The notes: generated by a model from the letters alone, not told the origin. A stretch of DNA of 64,000 nt from Macrobrachium rosenbergii (GCF_040412425.1 NC_089744.1:34015243-34079242); one strand, 5' to 3'; positions 26,059-37,539 are shown, counted from the stretch's first letter. A program made the numbers and translations.

Positions 26059-26162
26059 ATACTCAGAGAAACTTAAATACCTGTTCTGGATTACTTTTGT
26101 TTTTGTCCATATCAATTTTAGTTTATGCTGAAGAGGGGGGGTTCTAATTTCGAAACACCCTG
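25150..26162 (+). mobile_element. Tc1/mariner-superfamily transposon, left end lost
   Basis: A 5'-truncated element. It comprises a broken transposase frame (25150-26058) and a right terminal repeat reading ggttctaatttcgaaacacc and ctg at 26140-26162, followed by ta. On the reverse strand the terminus reads cagggtgtttcgaaatta, which fits this superfamily with its TA target. No matching left end is present, so the copy cannot be mobilised as it stands. Confidence 0.75.
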
Positions 26163-26189
26163 TATATATATATCAATCCAATTAAGCAG

Positions 26190-26817
26190 GCTCTGGATCC
26201 AAGACGTTTCCAGGCCGTTCCAGTTATGAACTGGACTCCAGGATCCTGTGAAGCCGTCTTCAGATCCTGAAGAACTACTGGATAAACTCGAAGTCTTAAA
26301 AGACTCCAGGATCATGTAAAGCCTTCTTCAGCTGGAGAACCGCTTCTTGAAGACGTCTTCACGACTCCAAGATCCTGTGAAGTCATCTCCAGCTCCTGAA
26401 GCATTCCTGGAGAAATGCCCATTGGATAATAACATCTTCCTGAATTCTTAAAGACTCCAGGATCATCTGAAGCCGTCTTCAGCCCCAGAAGCATCCGGAC
26501 ACACACAGACAGACAGACAGACATAGAAAGTTGCCAAGGAAATTAATCAATATATAATAGATAATACATATAAAACGTCTTCACAACTCCAGGATCTTTT
26601 GAAGTCGTCTTCAGCTCTGAAGCATTCCTGGAGAAATGCTTATTGGATTACAACATTTTCATGGTTGTAAAGACTCCAGGATCATGTGAAGCCTTCTTCA
26701 GCTGGAGAACCGCCCACTGGATTATAATGTCTTCTTGGAGACTTCTTCACAGCTTCAGGATCCTAAAGAACTCCTGGATAAACACCCACCGGATTATCAC
26801 TGCTTCTTGAAGAAGTC
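26190..26817. repeat. Minisatellite, 80-95-bp unit, left part
   Basis: Imperfect units built from gactccaggatcctgtgaag, ccgtcttcagctcctgaag, cattcctggagaaatgccca and ttggattataacgtcttctt. About seven degenerate copies occur here. It is separated from the rest of the array (27626-27960) by an inserted Harbinger-like transposon. A distal segment with (acag)n and ccaaggaaattaat near 26495-26545 recurs at 27945-27996, so the array has higher-order units. Confidence 0.85.
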
Positions 26818-26820
26818 TTA

Positions 26821-27622
26821 AGCCGGGTATTCACAATCAGGTTTACCTGTCAGTCCATCTGTCAGTTCATCAAAACTGACGTTGAAACTTACGTGTGGAT
26901 GATAGTCTGTGGGCGGAGTCAGTCCACTCACCAAAATGGATGAACTGATGGAATTACCTAAAGTTTATCCGACCGACTGACAGGTGATCAAACGTGTGGA
27001 TGGGTAAGCAACGATTTTTTTACAGTTCACCACTGGATTTCGTCTGCGAAGGCTCTCAACCACTCGGACCAGAATATGAATAAATTTTGTAAAGGCCTAA
27101 TTCTTTTCACTGTTAGAACCTGTGGTGCTATTTATATACCTCATGAGTTCAAATCACATGATAAAAAATAAAAAAATATATATATTTCCATGTGATATAG
27201 ACAATTTGGTATAGGCCTGGGCCAGTGTCCTGTCTTTTTATGAAAGGTGTTATTAGTGCAAGAAGGCTTCACGGTCCATTTCATAAATTACTGGAACAAA
27301 CCCCAGGTCTAATTTAACCTTATTCATTAATATTGTATGAGAATAGACATCTCTCTTTAGTAGGCAATATTTAGACCATACTCTGTTACGCCTTTTTGCT
27401 TCTTTCCTATTTTCAAGTGAATTGCCAAAGCAGCTAATCTTTGTAGCTCCACCTCCTTATCAGTCAGCATGTAGTGTTGCCACAGCGAAGGTTAGGCGAG
27501 CACTGAGGGCGATGACCTCGAGTTGACGGTCCAACTGACAGTTCTACTCTATGTGTGGATGCTCATCCATCAAACGGTTGTGGGTGAACTGACATGTAAA
27601 CCTGATTGTGAAAACCCAGCCT
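26821..27622 (-). mobile_element. PIF/Harbinger-like DNA transposon, internally deleted
   Basis: About 800 bp with terminal inverted repeats. The left end agccgggtattcacaatcag, then gtttacctgtcag, matches the reverse complement of the right end (ggctgggttttcacaatcag, then gtttacatgtcag). Flanking triplets are TTA (26818-26820) and TCA (27623-27625), compatible with a 3-bp TWA target with one mutation. The interior encodes part of a Harbinger-type transposase on the minus strand. It is inserted in a minisatellite, whose units continue on both sides. Confidence 0.7.
27253..27467 (-). pseudogene. Harbinger transposase N-terminal remnant
   Basis: On the minus strand, after a 1-base frame change, the frame reads LTDKEVELQRLAALAIHL and then NRKEAKRRNRVWSKYCLLKR, DVYSHTILMNKVKLDLG, FVPVIYEMDREAFLH, stop at 27253. 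The (K)RR-R-VW ... R ... G/Y-(H/N)-L ... D-x-x-x-F pattern is the conserved N-terminal segment of PIF/Harbinger transposases. The catalytic DDE core is missing, so this is a non-functional internal-deletion copy. Confidence 0.55.
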
Positions 27623-27625
27623 TCA

Positions 27626-27960
27626 AGAATCCAGCTGTCTTCATCTCTTGCTGCAGTCTTGCGAATCTCGAAACGTGCATTCAAACAAACGTTTCATGGA
27701 AAAATTCAGAATGTGTCTTCAGAATCATTCCGCCCAGAATTCTTCCACCTCCTGAAGGACTCCTGGAGAAACACCCATTGGATTATAACGTCTTCTTAAA
27801 GACATCTTCACAACTCCAGGATCCTTTAAAACTGTCTTCAGCTCCTGAAGCATTCCTGGTGAAATGCCCACTGGATTATAATGTCTTCTTAACATCTTAT
27901 AGACTCCAGGAACATGTGAAGCTGTCTTCAGCCCCAGAAGCCTCCAGACACACACACACA
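27626..27960. repeat. Minisatellite, 80-95-bp unit, right part
   Basis: Continuation of the array at 26190-26817: cctgaaggactcctggagaa, acccattggattataacgtc, aactccaggatcctttaaa, cctgaagcattcctggtgaa. About 100 bp at the left edge is divergent. The 158-codon frame across it is a product of the repeat. Confidence 0.8.
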
Positions 27961-27993
27961 CATGCAGACACACAAAGGCAGCCAAGGAAATTA

Positions 27994-28080
<87 letters not shown>

Positions 28081-28081
28081 G
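27994..28081. repeat. (AAT)n microsatellite, 88 bp
   Basis: The longest AAT run in this part. The paralogous position near 26545 has only the seed aatcaatatataatag, so the array expanded after that duplication. Confidence 0.97.
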
Positions 28082-28109
28082 AGATCCACAATTTCGTGAA
28101 AAACAATCT

Positions 28110-28572
28110 GTGTAATAAAAATCCACAATTATACAGTAAATGTATTACTATGTAAAATAAACAAAGACTTTCGAACACTTGAACAGTGTTCCTCATCACT
28201 GGTGGCGTTAAAATGTACAGTGCGGGTAGCTTTCTTGTGAATAGTTTATAAAAAATGGGGGCGGAGCGGGAAGATAACAGCCCATCACGGAATTGCTGGT
28301 TCGGGTGTTATGTTATTCCAGATTCAACAGGCAGTTACGCCAACCTCCTTGATCTTCGAACTTGCGGTGTTGCACTTGCCTGCGCTGCATAGGTGCCATA
28401 GTCGGAACCATCCACAGGGACGTCGGCTATCTGGAGAGAGAGGGGAAGAGGAAGCTACCCTCACTTTACATTTTACCGTTAGCACTGACGAGGAACACCG
28501 TTCAAGTGTTCGAAAGTCTGTTTATTTTACATAGTAACATATTTACAAAATAATTGTGGATTTTTATTACAC
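28110..28572. mobile_element. Foldback element with 125-bp inverted arms
   Basis: The left arm 28110-28235 (gtgtaataaaaatccacaat ... aagactttcgaacacttgaa ... gttcctc) is the reverse complement of 28449-28572 with about 10-15% mismatch. A 213-bp GC-richer interior lies between. AAT words lie just outside both ends. The arrangement recalls the inverted-end Penelope-like element at 18-20 kb, and the arm words gaggaacaccgttcaagtgt and tcgaaagtctgtttatttta have the feel of a retroelement 3' end. I see no reverse-transcriptase motif, so class is unassigned. Confidence 0.75.
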
Positions 28573-29148
28573 AATAATAATAACAACACCTTTAAAAACA
28601 GCACTGTCGCCGGGTAGTAATGAATCATCAAGTTTTTTATATAAGTATAATTACTGGTGTCACTGTTTCTTTCGTGTGATTAGCATTCCAGAGGTCCACA
28701 TATCAAGCCTCTTAACCGAATCGACACCTCACCAAGAACCCGATCTGTGGCAGGTCTAAATCAAGGTCCTTGCACTTTAAACTACTATATTCTGCAATAC
28801 GTACCCATTTGGGAAACAGTTTTACTTTCTCTTGGTACGACGACATATTTCTTTATTTCTTTCTTTCTTTCTACCCTTTTCTCCATCTTTTTTTTTATCA
28901 TTCTTTTCTCTTCTCTTTCTGTGTTAACTCTTGCACAAGGGAACGCAGCAATCACCTGATATAGGTATTCTCTTTAAAATACAAGGAGCATTTCAGATGT
29001 TGCTCACGATAAAATTACTTATAAATTACTCTGTGAGCAGTTAAAGATTACCTTACGTAAGGCTTCTTGAAATAAATCTACATATCAGAAATGTGTATTT
29101 CAAGAGCATCAGTTACCTTTGGATTATGGAAACAATTTGTAATTCTTT

Positions 29149-29151
<3 letters not shown>
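28573..29151. other. Unexplained sequence
   Basis: Contains a short (TTTC)n run near 28852-28872 and T-rich DNA to 28925. No gene recognised. Confidence 0.55.

Positions 29152-29225
<74 letters not shown>
29152..29225. repeat. (GA)n microsatellite, 74 bp
   Basis: Perfect GA run. Confidence 0.98.
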
Positions 29226-29230
<5 letters not shown>

Positions 29231-30299
29231 CATTTACAATCTTATATGAATACCTAACAGATAATTTGTGCACAAGTACACAAATATTCACTCAAATACA
29301 ATAGCGTTATTCGCACACTCACAGATACGAAGAGGAAATACCATCCCGTCTCTTTCTTTTCTCCAAGTCATTAACCTTTGAGGGGAAAACCCCAGGATTT
29401 ACCTTCAATTCTCAAAAAAGGCGAAACCGATTTTTAAACTCGTAAACATCACCGTGTGATGACTCTGACCTTTCGAGATGACTCAACGGTCTGTACAGCA
29501 GCAACTTTTTATTCCAAGCAAGTATTCCACAAGGTAATTTGAAGAGTCTCGGTGAAAAATTATAATGCTTAAAAATTAAGATTGAAATGGAAGTAAGTAT
29601 GAGAAAATTGTCTGCAGCATAAGGAAACATGACAAGTGCGGAAGCATTTTGGTGAACAGTAAATTTACATCATGAGAAAGGTTTGAGTGAACTGGGATAA
29701 AGTACTTTATCAATAGAGAAAATAAGTAAAAATATTAAATTTACAGCAAGATCAGAGAAAATGTTAATTAAACGAGAAAAAACTGTAAAGTATGATTAAG
29801 AAATAGAGAAAATTTAAAGATGTATACAAACATGAACAATAAGACAACAGTTTCAGTTGGGAAATGAAGATTACTGATATAAAGAAAATGAATTATTTTT
29901 TTTTTCACCGCATATAGTGTGAAATCACAAGTAAATAAGAGAAATAAAGCACACAAATGAAACAGTGAAAGAATGCGACAAGAAAAATGGGAAAAAGAGA
30001 AAGAGTGGTGTAAGATGAGAAAGAAAGGAGAAATGCTAGATTTAGAACAAAAGAAACAGAAAAAAAGAAAAAAATACCAGAAAAAAGCTGGAAAGACAAA
30101 GAATAAAGAAAATTAAAAATAAGAACAAGAAGAAGAAACCAGGAGACAACAGGATAAACAAAATGGTAAAATCAGAGTGAAAATAAAAATAAAACGAAGA
30201 GTAGGATGAAAGGCGACACAAAAATTAAGTTCAGCCATGTGAATTCGAGCGTGAGGACACTCCAGTCTCCGAATGAGCCCTGACACCCTAACCTTAATG
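29226..30299. other. Unexplained sequence with a purine-biased strand
   Basis: From about 29680 to 30230 the plus strand is strikingly purine-rich (A and G), with few pyrimidine runs. No coding frame is convincing. The opposite-strand frames are low-complexity F/S/L translations. Confidence 0.6.
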
Positions 30300-30720
30300 T
30301 CAACAGTGAATACTCCAACAACAGCAATAGTGAACACTCCATCATCATCATCATCATCAATGAAAAATTCCAATAACAACACCAAAAACAGTGTTCAGTG
30401 TTGAATATTCCTCCCCAAAAACAACAGTGGACACTTCGACTACAACAGTAAACACTCCAACAACAACAACAGTACACAATCCAAGAGGGGGCATGGTAAG
30501 CAGTGAATGCCCTAATAGAACAAGAGCAGTGGACACTCCAACAACAACAACACCAACAGCCGCAGTGAACACTCCAACACAACAGTGAAGACTCCAACAA
30601 AACAGCAGCAGCAGTGGACACTCCAACAACAACAGTGAACATTCCAACACCACAACAGCTGCAGCAGTGAAAACGCCAACATCATCAGTGAACACTCCAA
30701 CAGCAGCAGCAAAAAGCGAA
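30300..30720. repeat. CAA-rich degenerate minisatellite
   Basis: About 20 imperfect units of roughly 18-24 bp around cagtgaacactccaacaaca. CAA/CAG/CAT triplet runs lie inside, including (atc)n at 30341-30358. The first clear units are near 30300 and the array fades after 30710. Long frames across it (VNTPTTT on plus, CCCWSVHC on minus) are repeat translations, not genes. Confidence 0.85.
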
Positions 30721-31787
30721 GACAACGAAAACAGTGATGCCGATAATCACTGTGACTAAACAAGATCAGAACAAAGACGTATAAAGTGCAAAACCAATCA
30801 TCAGCATCGTCAGAAATGGGTGTAGAAAGATATAATAATATGACTTACAAGTACAGTACTATCGAATTGATGATGCAATTCTGAAAACTCTTCATAAAGA
30901 TTTCCATTATTTTTATCATTGGAGAAATGCTAATATTTTGCCCTTAAAATACTATTAATGATTAAACTACTGGGCAGGTAGAAATGTGATCCAGGTGAAC
31001 CAGAACTCAAGTCGAAGTAAAATGGGAAATAATTAAAAGCCGCCATTCAAGTTTTTTGAGGTGGGGCCAGACTAGAGGCTTTGGTAGGAAGGAGTCGGTG
31101 GGGAGAATAATGAAGCGGTGACGCTTTGGAACTTTCGTTCCCTACATGGTCCTTCTGTATGGTCTACTTTGTGGAACTTATTTTCAAAATTGTTAAAATC
31201 ATTCAAGGTCAAAATGTGAAGAAGAATCCTAAGTCAAGACCGAAATTAACTGATCATGGCGAAAGCCGCCTTCACGGTGAGCACAAGCCCAAATCAGCAA
31301 ACTTCTCGCCGACTTGCAAGACGCATTCCACGTAAGAGCAAATCGCTCCTTTCAACTTTTTGCAACGTCTTTGCAAGGCTGTTGCTAGGCGTCGAGCTAG
31401 GAATTTCTTTGCAATGAAGGAGTGGCTCTTTGAATATTAATTTCTGAATGTGACAAAATGTGTTGGAATCTCCTTACTTTGAATGTTCTCCATTAGTAGC
31501 ATTTTTTAGTGTAGCTAATTACGTTAATATCCAACAATAATGTGTTAAATTTTTCTTATTCCTCTGTGAAAATATTGAATTTTTCTTAAAATGTGTGTGT
31601 AGATACTTTAAAAACTTCAGAAAAGATTGATATTGCCAAAGAAAGAAAATATGACGAAACTGTTGGGATGTATGAAACTCTGAGATGGCGGAACTAAAAA
31701 CAAAATTCGTGTATAAGTTTCAACGATGCCAGAACGTTAAAATGTATCCATAAATACAGTACAAAATCAAGAATATGGTGCAAAGCC

Positions 31788-31789
<2 letters not shown>
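30721..31789. other. Unexplained sequence
   Basis: A 69-codon frame at 31126-31335 (+) lies in DNA a little richer in GC and is followed by donor-like cacggtgagc at about 31275. It has no known domain. Confidence 0.45.

Positions 31790-31837
<48 letters not shown>
31790..31837. repeat. (GA)n microsatellite, 48 bp
   Basis: Perfect GA run. Confidence 0.98.
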
Positions 31838-31838
<1 letters not shown>

Positions 31839-32561
31839 TAACGAATGTTTTGGGTGGGGCGGAGTTTAAGCAAATATCCTACAATGCCGATACTTTCATG
31901 AATCCTTTTCCAAGTCATTTAAGAGGATGCCAATGGAACCGGGCAACGTAATGATCTTATAACCTAGACCAGGTTGGAAACAAAACAGAGGGAAACATAA
32001 CAGTATCTAACCCCAGATGGCGATCCAATTTCCTTATAAACAAATTAAACACAACAGTTCAACATTCTGCAAACGACCAGAGTGAAGGGCTGGTCAGAAG
32101 TTTCAAAATATGGGGACGTAGCTAGGAAGGATTTATTTCATAACTTTTATCCCATTACAAAACAGTATGTCGTATTGTGTTTTGTACATTACGTTCGCTG
32201 GGTATGAAGTATAATTATTCCTTTGAATGAGAGAATAACGAAGAACGTTACCATTCTGATACGAATTACGTCAGGAAATGATCGTACTTATTCAAAACTA
32301 ATGGAACCGTCTGTGCTCATTCAATTTTAGCTACCTCCCTATTCTTGCTCGTAACGATCACTCAAGCAAAACACACGCAAACAAACGCGCACACACACAA
32401 ACACATACACACAAGTTTAGCAAGCATTAGTCATGCGGTTCCTCCGAAAGCAGTAAATATCACATCTTACGAAACATTTGGCAAGATCTCTGTTTCAATT
32501 TAAACCCTGGAGGGAAGAGCCAGAGAACTTGAACTTATTTCTCCTTGACCTTTTCAGCTAC

Positions 32562-32564
<3 letters not shown>
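31838..32564. other. Unexplained sequence
   Basis: No gene recognised. A degenerate CA-rich stretch lies at 32368-32413. Confidence 0.55.

Positions 32565-32626
<62 letters not shown>
32565..32626. repeat. (CT)n microsatellite, 62 bp
   Basis: Perfect CT run, one of only two arrays of this family with CT on the plus strand. Confidence 0.98.
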
Positions 32627-32629
<3 letters not shown>

Positions 32630-32992
32630 ATCATGACTTGCTTGTTAGGGATGCTACAACTCCGAAGCTTTACGAAGCTGGTAAGATGGTAAGGGAGCTA
32701 AATGCGCAGCATTTTTCTTTTCTTTACCCCAAGGGCTCTGAGATCCTATAAGCATTTTTTTTCTTTGTCCCAAGGGCTCTGAGATCCTGTAACTTTAAAC
32801 AGTCGAGCTCGTTTCCTTTTAGATTAGAGCTCCTGTTCCTTAAAACAGTGCTCTTAACCCATGGGCTGCTTATCTGTATCCTCATCATTTTATCTTATTG
32901 CTATCTTACCTTCGCTCTACTTTTGGCATACGAGTGGGCAACCCATCAAATCAGAGGACTTCTGGTCTGTTCCTTAACACTACTCGTATATA
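32627..32992. other. Sequence with a short tandem duplication
   Basis: ccaagggctctgagatcct occurs at about 32728-32746 and 32769-32787 with similar T-rich flanks, a duplication of about 41 bp. Nothing else recognised. Confidence 0.6.

Positions 32993-33082
<90 letters not shown>
32993..33082. repeat. (AAT)n microsatellite, 90 bp
   Basis: Perfect AAT run. Confidence 0.97.
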
Positions 33083-33083
<1 letters not shown>

Positions 33084-33710
33084 CTCGGTATGAAAATGAG
33101 ATGAAAACCACTACAGGATTAGCTAAACCAACAGCTATCAATAAACAGCGTATGCTTTTAACGAAAAATTACACACATGCTTATAAAAATAAAAATCAAT
33201 TACCACGCAGCAACACTTCAAAACTTTTCAGTCTTAACGAATGCAACAATAACAAAACTGGAGAAATCTCAAGGGCAAAATTCCACATATCTTACAGTGA
33301 GAAAAGTGTTCAAGTTTTTTCAGTGAAGCTTCTGATGCTTCTTGCAAGACATTGACTTTTAGGAAATCACGATAACTGACGAATTGTTGGAAAATAATCA
33401 TATCCCATGATTTTGATATATCCTCAAGTACTGTTGCATAAGGGAGATTTCTCTTAGCACAGTTCGAACCCAGATTAATATTTAAGATATCATCTCAGAG
33501 GACTGTGTGAACTAAAACTGAAGTTAAAAATATCAGGCTGAAATTAAAGATGAAGACACTCTCTCAAGGAGAATGGGAATTTAAAAAAAAAGTCAATATT
33601 TCTGAGAGTAACCAGTGACGGAAATATCACGGTAGGAAAGTGTTACATAAGGTTTGACACCCATGAATAGGGGATATGAATATGAAATACATGATATTGC
33701 AGCTATCCAG
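33083..33710. other. Unexplained sequence
   Basis: An 84-codon frame at 33101-33355 (+) has no recognisable domain and AT-rich composition like its surroundings. Confidence 0.5.
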
Positions 33711-33788
<78 letters not shown>

Positions 33789-33801
33789 GTGTGTGTGTGT
33801 G
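33711..33801. repeat. (AT)n then (GT)n compound array
   Basis: AT at 33711-33784 followed by gtgtgtgtgtgta. Confidence 0.97.
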
Positions 33802-34020
33802 TATTATATATAATGATATATCTTATGAAGCACATATTTTCTGTAAAATTAATGTTTTTTGTAATTTTGACGTGTTCTCTCTTGCATTTATCATGTGTTG
33901 TTTAGTAGTATTGTTTATTGAGCTACCAAGTGTCAGATCTTAAGAGGGTTAGTTGACTGTGTGATTTTAGAGATGATACATTTTTCTGTTAGGCTCTCAT
34001 GTTCACAGCTGGATGTTTGC

Positions 34021-34300
34021 TCAGGTGTCAAGTGGGTGACCACAGGAAATCCTTTATGCAAGAGAGACCCTAAACCACTTGAGTTGTCAGCTAAAGGGAG
34101 ATGAGATGATAAGTTTGATAACAGTGGCTAGTCTAAAAGTTTGTTGTTTGTTGTTTGCACAAGTTAAGACAGGAAATCCTCTATTAGCTAAAGAGATGTG
34201 GGATGACAAGTTAGATAAACTGCCTGATCCAGAAGCCTTCTCTGTTTGGACAAGTGTGCAGACGGGAAATCCCTGTCAATTATACAGATAAGAGGACAGG
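34021..34300. repeat. Partial internal duplication in the left palindrome arm
   Basis: Repeated words aggaaatcct / gggaaatccc, agctaaag(g/a)gagatg and gat(a/g)a(c/t)aagtt(t/a)gata occur two to three times here. The right arm has one equivalent near 37060-37200. The duplication therefore arose after the arms formed. Confidence 0.55.
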
Positions 34301-34497
34301 CCCATATAGCTCTTTGGAGTCAGGAAAAAAATTATCTTGTTTATTTTCCCTTCTCCAGAAGAAGAAACTCTGTTTATTCCTGTTCTCTCCCAGAGTGACC
34401 CAATTCCAAAAATGCCTAACTGGCAACACAGGTTTATTCTCATAGTAGAGTTTTGAGAAGCAGTTCAGTTAAGACAGAAATTCAATAGAGTTAGGTT

Positions 34498-34499
<2 letters not shown>

Positions 34500-34568
<69 letters not shown>
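34500..34568. repeat. (CT)n microsatellite inside the left arm
   Basis: Perfect CT run of 69 bp. Its mirror partner is the (GA)n run at 36773-36822. Confidence 0.98.
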
Positions 34569-34571
<3 letters not shown>

Positions 34572-35574
34572 TTCAGAAGAAGGTAAAATTTTGTGGTCAC
34601 ACTCCAGACATATAATTTAAGATTTGAGTTTAGTGAAACTGTTAGTGTAATGGCGCCATATAAAAATAGTGTTTTGAGCCGCAGCAAGAATTCAGTAAAA
34701 GTGTTCTGAAACTTGCATAAGGTAAAGTGGTTTTACTTATTTTTACCATGGTAAAATAAGAGTCAGATAGATTTTGATTTAGTGAAATTACTGTTGATAA
34801 ATTTTTTGTGCATTTTTGTATGTTCTTGTTTTTACATTTTTGTGTATTCTTGATTTTGCATTTTTTGTCTGTTCTTGTGTTTGCAATTTCATAGTGTTAC
34901 CCAAACTTTTGTGTTGGTGGTTTAACATTTATTTACTTAACATTTTACATATGTTGATATTTTAACATTCCATACATGGTTTGATTTACAATGTTAAGAT
35001 TTCTTTTTCAAATCTTGAGTAAATCTTAAGAGTTTGAATTTTGCTTAGTTAATGTAGTTTCTTGATAAATTAAAGTTTTGTGAATTAATCTTGTTTAAAA
35101 ATTAATTTAAAAAATTTAATCTTACATTGTTTTCAAGTAATGGCAAATTTTTTCTGATTGTGAATTCTATTAACTTTTGAAGTTAGAAATAAATTTTTGT
35201 ATTTAAAGTTTTAAAACACACTTTCATTTTTGACCACCAGTGAATAGGGTTATTTGTGTATGCACAAGGTAAGTGATAGACATGTTTTGTTCTCCTCTCC
35301 TAAATGAAGTGAATGAAGACCAGGGAAACAATTATAGTTGTTTGATGGAGTGATGGCCTTCTTTATCTCGTATATCTCAATACTCACACATAACTTGATA
35401 AACAATTTGATTTTTCAAGTGATAAGCAAGTTTTAAGGGATCACTCATTACCTTTAGAGTGTCCAGTCATAATTTTATTGTTATGAAGGTTCAGGTATCT
35501 GGCTGAAGTGAGGTAAATTTTTGGATTTTGTGACTAGTTGTGTGATAACCAGGTACTTGGTCATTTCGTGACAA

Positions 35575-35576
35575 TA

Positions 35577-35659
<83 letters not shown>
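35575..35659. repeat. (AT)n array at the palindrome axis
   Basis: AT run of about 75-85 bp forming the symmetric centre. Confidence 0.97.
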
Positions 35660-35661
<2 letters not shown>

Positions 35662-36467
35662 CATGAGGTAATCACGTACCTGGTTATTACACGACTAATA
35701 AATCCAAAAATTTACCTCACTTCAGCCAGATACCTGAAACCTCATAACAATAATATTACGACTGAACACTCTACAGGTAACAGTGATCCATTAAAACTTG
35801 CTTATCACTTGAAAAAATCAATCTAAGTTTATCAAGTTATGAGTCAGGTAATAACTATTAAGAAATAAATATACTGGAGAGGAATGGGCATCACTCCATC
35901 AAACAACTATGATTGTTTCCCTGGTCCTAATTCACTTCAAAAAAACACGGAGAACAGAACATGTTTATCATTTACCTTGTGCATACATAAGTAACCATAT
36001 TCACTGGTGGTCAAAATGAAACACTGTGCTTTTAAAACTTTAAATACAAAAATTTATTTCTAAGTTCAAAAGTTATAAGTATAGTCCACAATCTCAAAAA
36101 AAAAAAAACTTAATATTACTTGAAAACAACGTAAGATGTAATTAATTCTTAAACAAGATTAATTCACAGAACTTTATATTTATCAATAATTTACGTTAAC
36201 TAAGCAAAATTTAAACTCTTAAGATTTAGTCAAGATTTGAAAAAGAAATCTTAACAATTGTAAACCAACACAAGTATTCATTGTTAAAGTATCAACACAT
36301 ATAAAGTGCTAACTAAATCAATGCTGAATCACCAACAAAAAATCTTGGGTAACACTGAAATTATAAACACAAGAACACATAAAAGAAATGTTAAGACAAG
36401 AACATGTAAAAATGCACAAAAAGTTTATCAACAATAATTTCACTAAGGCAAAATCTGTTTAAAGATT

Positions 36468-36552
36468 ATATCTACCTTTTAAAAAAGATTACATTCACCT
36501 TTTTAAAAGATCACATTCACCTTTCAAAAATATCACATTCACCTTTTTACCA
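36468..36552. repeat. Short tandem repeat present only in the right arm
   Basis: Four imperfect copies of about 20-23 bp around aagattacattcacctttt. The left arm at the matching place (about 34740-34790) lacks it. Confidence 0.75.
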
Positions 36553-36769
36553 CGGGAAAAAAAAATAACTAAGTACCACTTTACCTTACACAAGTCTCTG
36601 CACACCATTACACAACTCCTTTTTCCTCAGTAAAAACACTTGTACCTCAGGCCTGTTACAATATATTCTCTCTGATGTCAGATTCTACCAAGGGAGCATT
36701 AAATACTATTAACAGTTCACAAAACTTATATGTCTGGGAGAGTGACCACAATTTTACACTCTTCTATAT

Positions 36770-36772
<3 letters not shown>

Positions 36773-36822
<50 letters not shown>
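36773..36822. repeat. (GA)n microsatellite inside the right arm
   Basis: Perfect GA run of 50 bp, mirror partner of 34500-34568. Confidence 0.98.
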
Positions 36823-36824
<2 letters not shown>

Positions 36825-37300
36825 ACCCTATCTTTACCAAATCTCTATCTGAACTAACTTTATTTTACCAATATCTCGTATGAGGTTAAACCTAGGTTGC
36901 CAGTTAGGCATTTGTAGAAAGTGGTTACCCTAGAAGGAAAGGCATAAACCGAGTTTCTTCTCTGGGGAAAGAAAGGAAAAAACATTCTTCCCCTGAAGAG
37001 GGAAAATAGACAGGGAAATTATACCCTGGCTCAGAGAATTACATAGGCCTGCCTCTTATCTGAATGACTGACAACTTCCTGTCTAAACACTTGTGCAAAC
37101 ACACAGGCCTCCGAACTGGCCATGGTTATCAAACCTGTCAACCCATCTCCCTTTTAACTGATAACATAAGTGGCTTCTAGGATCTCTCTCACATACCCAT
37201 TTCCTGTCCACCTGAACAAACAAGCCTACAGGAAGACACATCTTATCTTATTACACAACCTCTGTAAGACTTGACAAATAGCATCTCCCATAAACACTAT

Positions 37301-37539
37301 TACAGTTATTACAGTCCATATATGACAAACACGAAAGAAAACATATAAGCATTGCATAAAAACTTACATACTACAAAACCACCTCATTATATTTCACAAC
37401 ACATGAGAAATATAGAAAATAACATATCAAAAAAACAGTATACATTACTTTTATAGAATACACACATATCATAAGACACATCATTATAATATATATATAA
37501 ATCTTGGGCAAAAAAATTCAGGAAGAACAAACCAAGACT
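37301..37539. other. AT-rich sequence
   Basis: May be the faded outer end of the palindrome's right arm. Nothing else recognised. Confidence 0.4.

Larger units (their letters stand above)
33900..37300. repeat. Giant imperfect palindrome, about 1.6-kb arms
   Basis: The left arm (about 33900-35575) and right arm (about 35660-37300) are reverse complements, diverged by roughly 15-20% with indels. The axis is an (AT)n array at 35575-35659. Paired landmarks are gataaccaggtacttggtc with cgtacctggttattac, and gaccagggaaacaat with attgtttccctggtc. Others are gtttgatggagtgatg with catcactccatcaaac, atgcctaactggcaac with gttgccagttaggcat, and gatcttaagagggttagttg with cacaacctctgtaagact. A (CT)n array in the left arm corresponds to (GA)n in the right. 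No coding motif is visible. Outer limits are approximate because similarity fades. Confidence 0.88.

Noticed and set aside
27523..27999. 158-codon frame with a signal-peptide-like start (MTVQLTVLLYVWMLIHQTVV)
   Set aside because: It starts inside the Harbinger-like terminal region and continues through the minisatellite and CA repeat. It looks secreted by chance only.
30172..30763. Long minus-strand frames rich in C, W and V
   Set aside because: They are reverse translations of the CAA-rich minisatellite.
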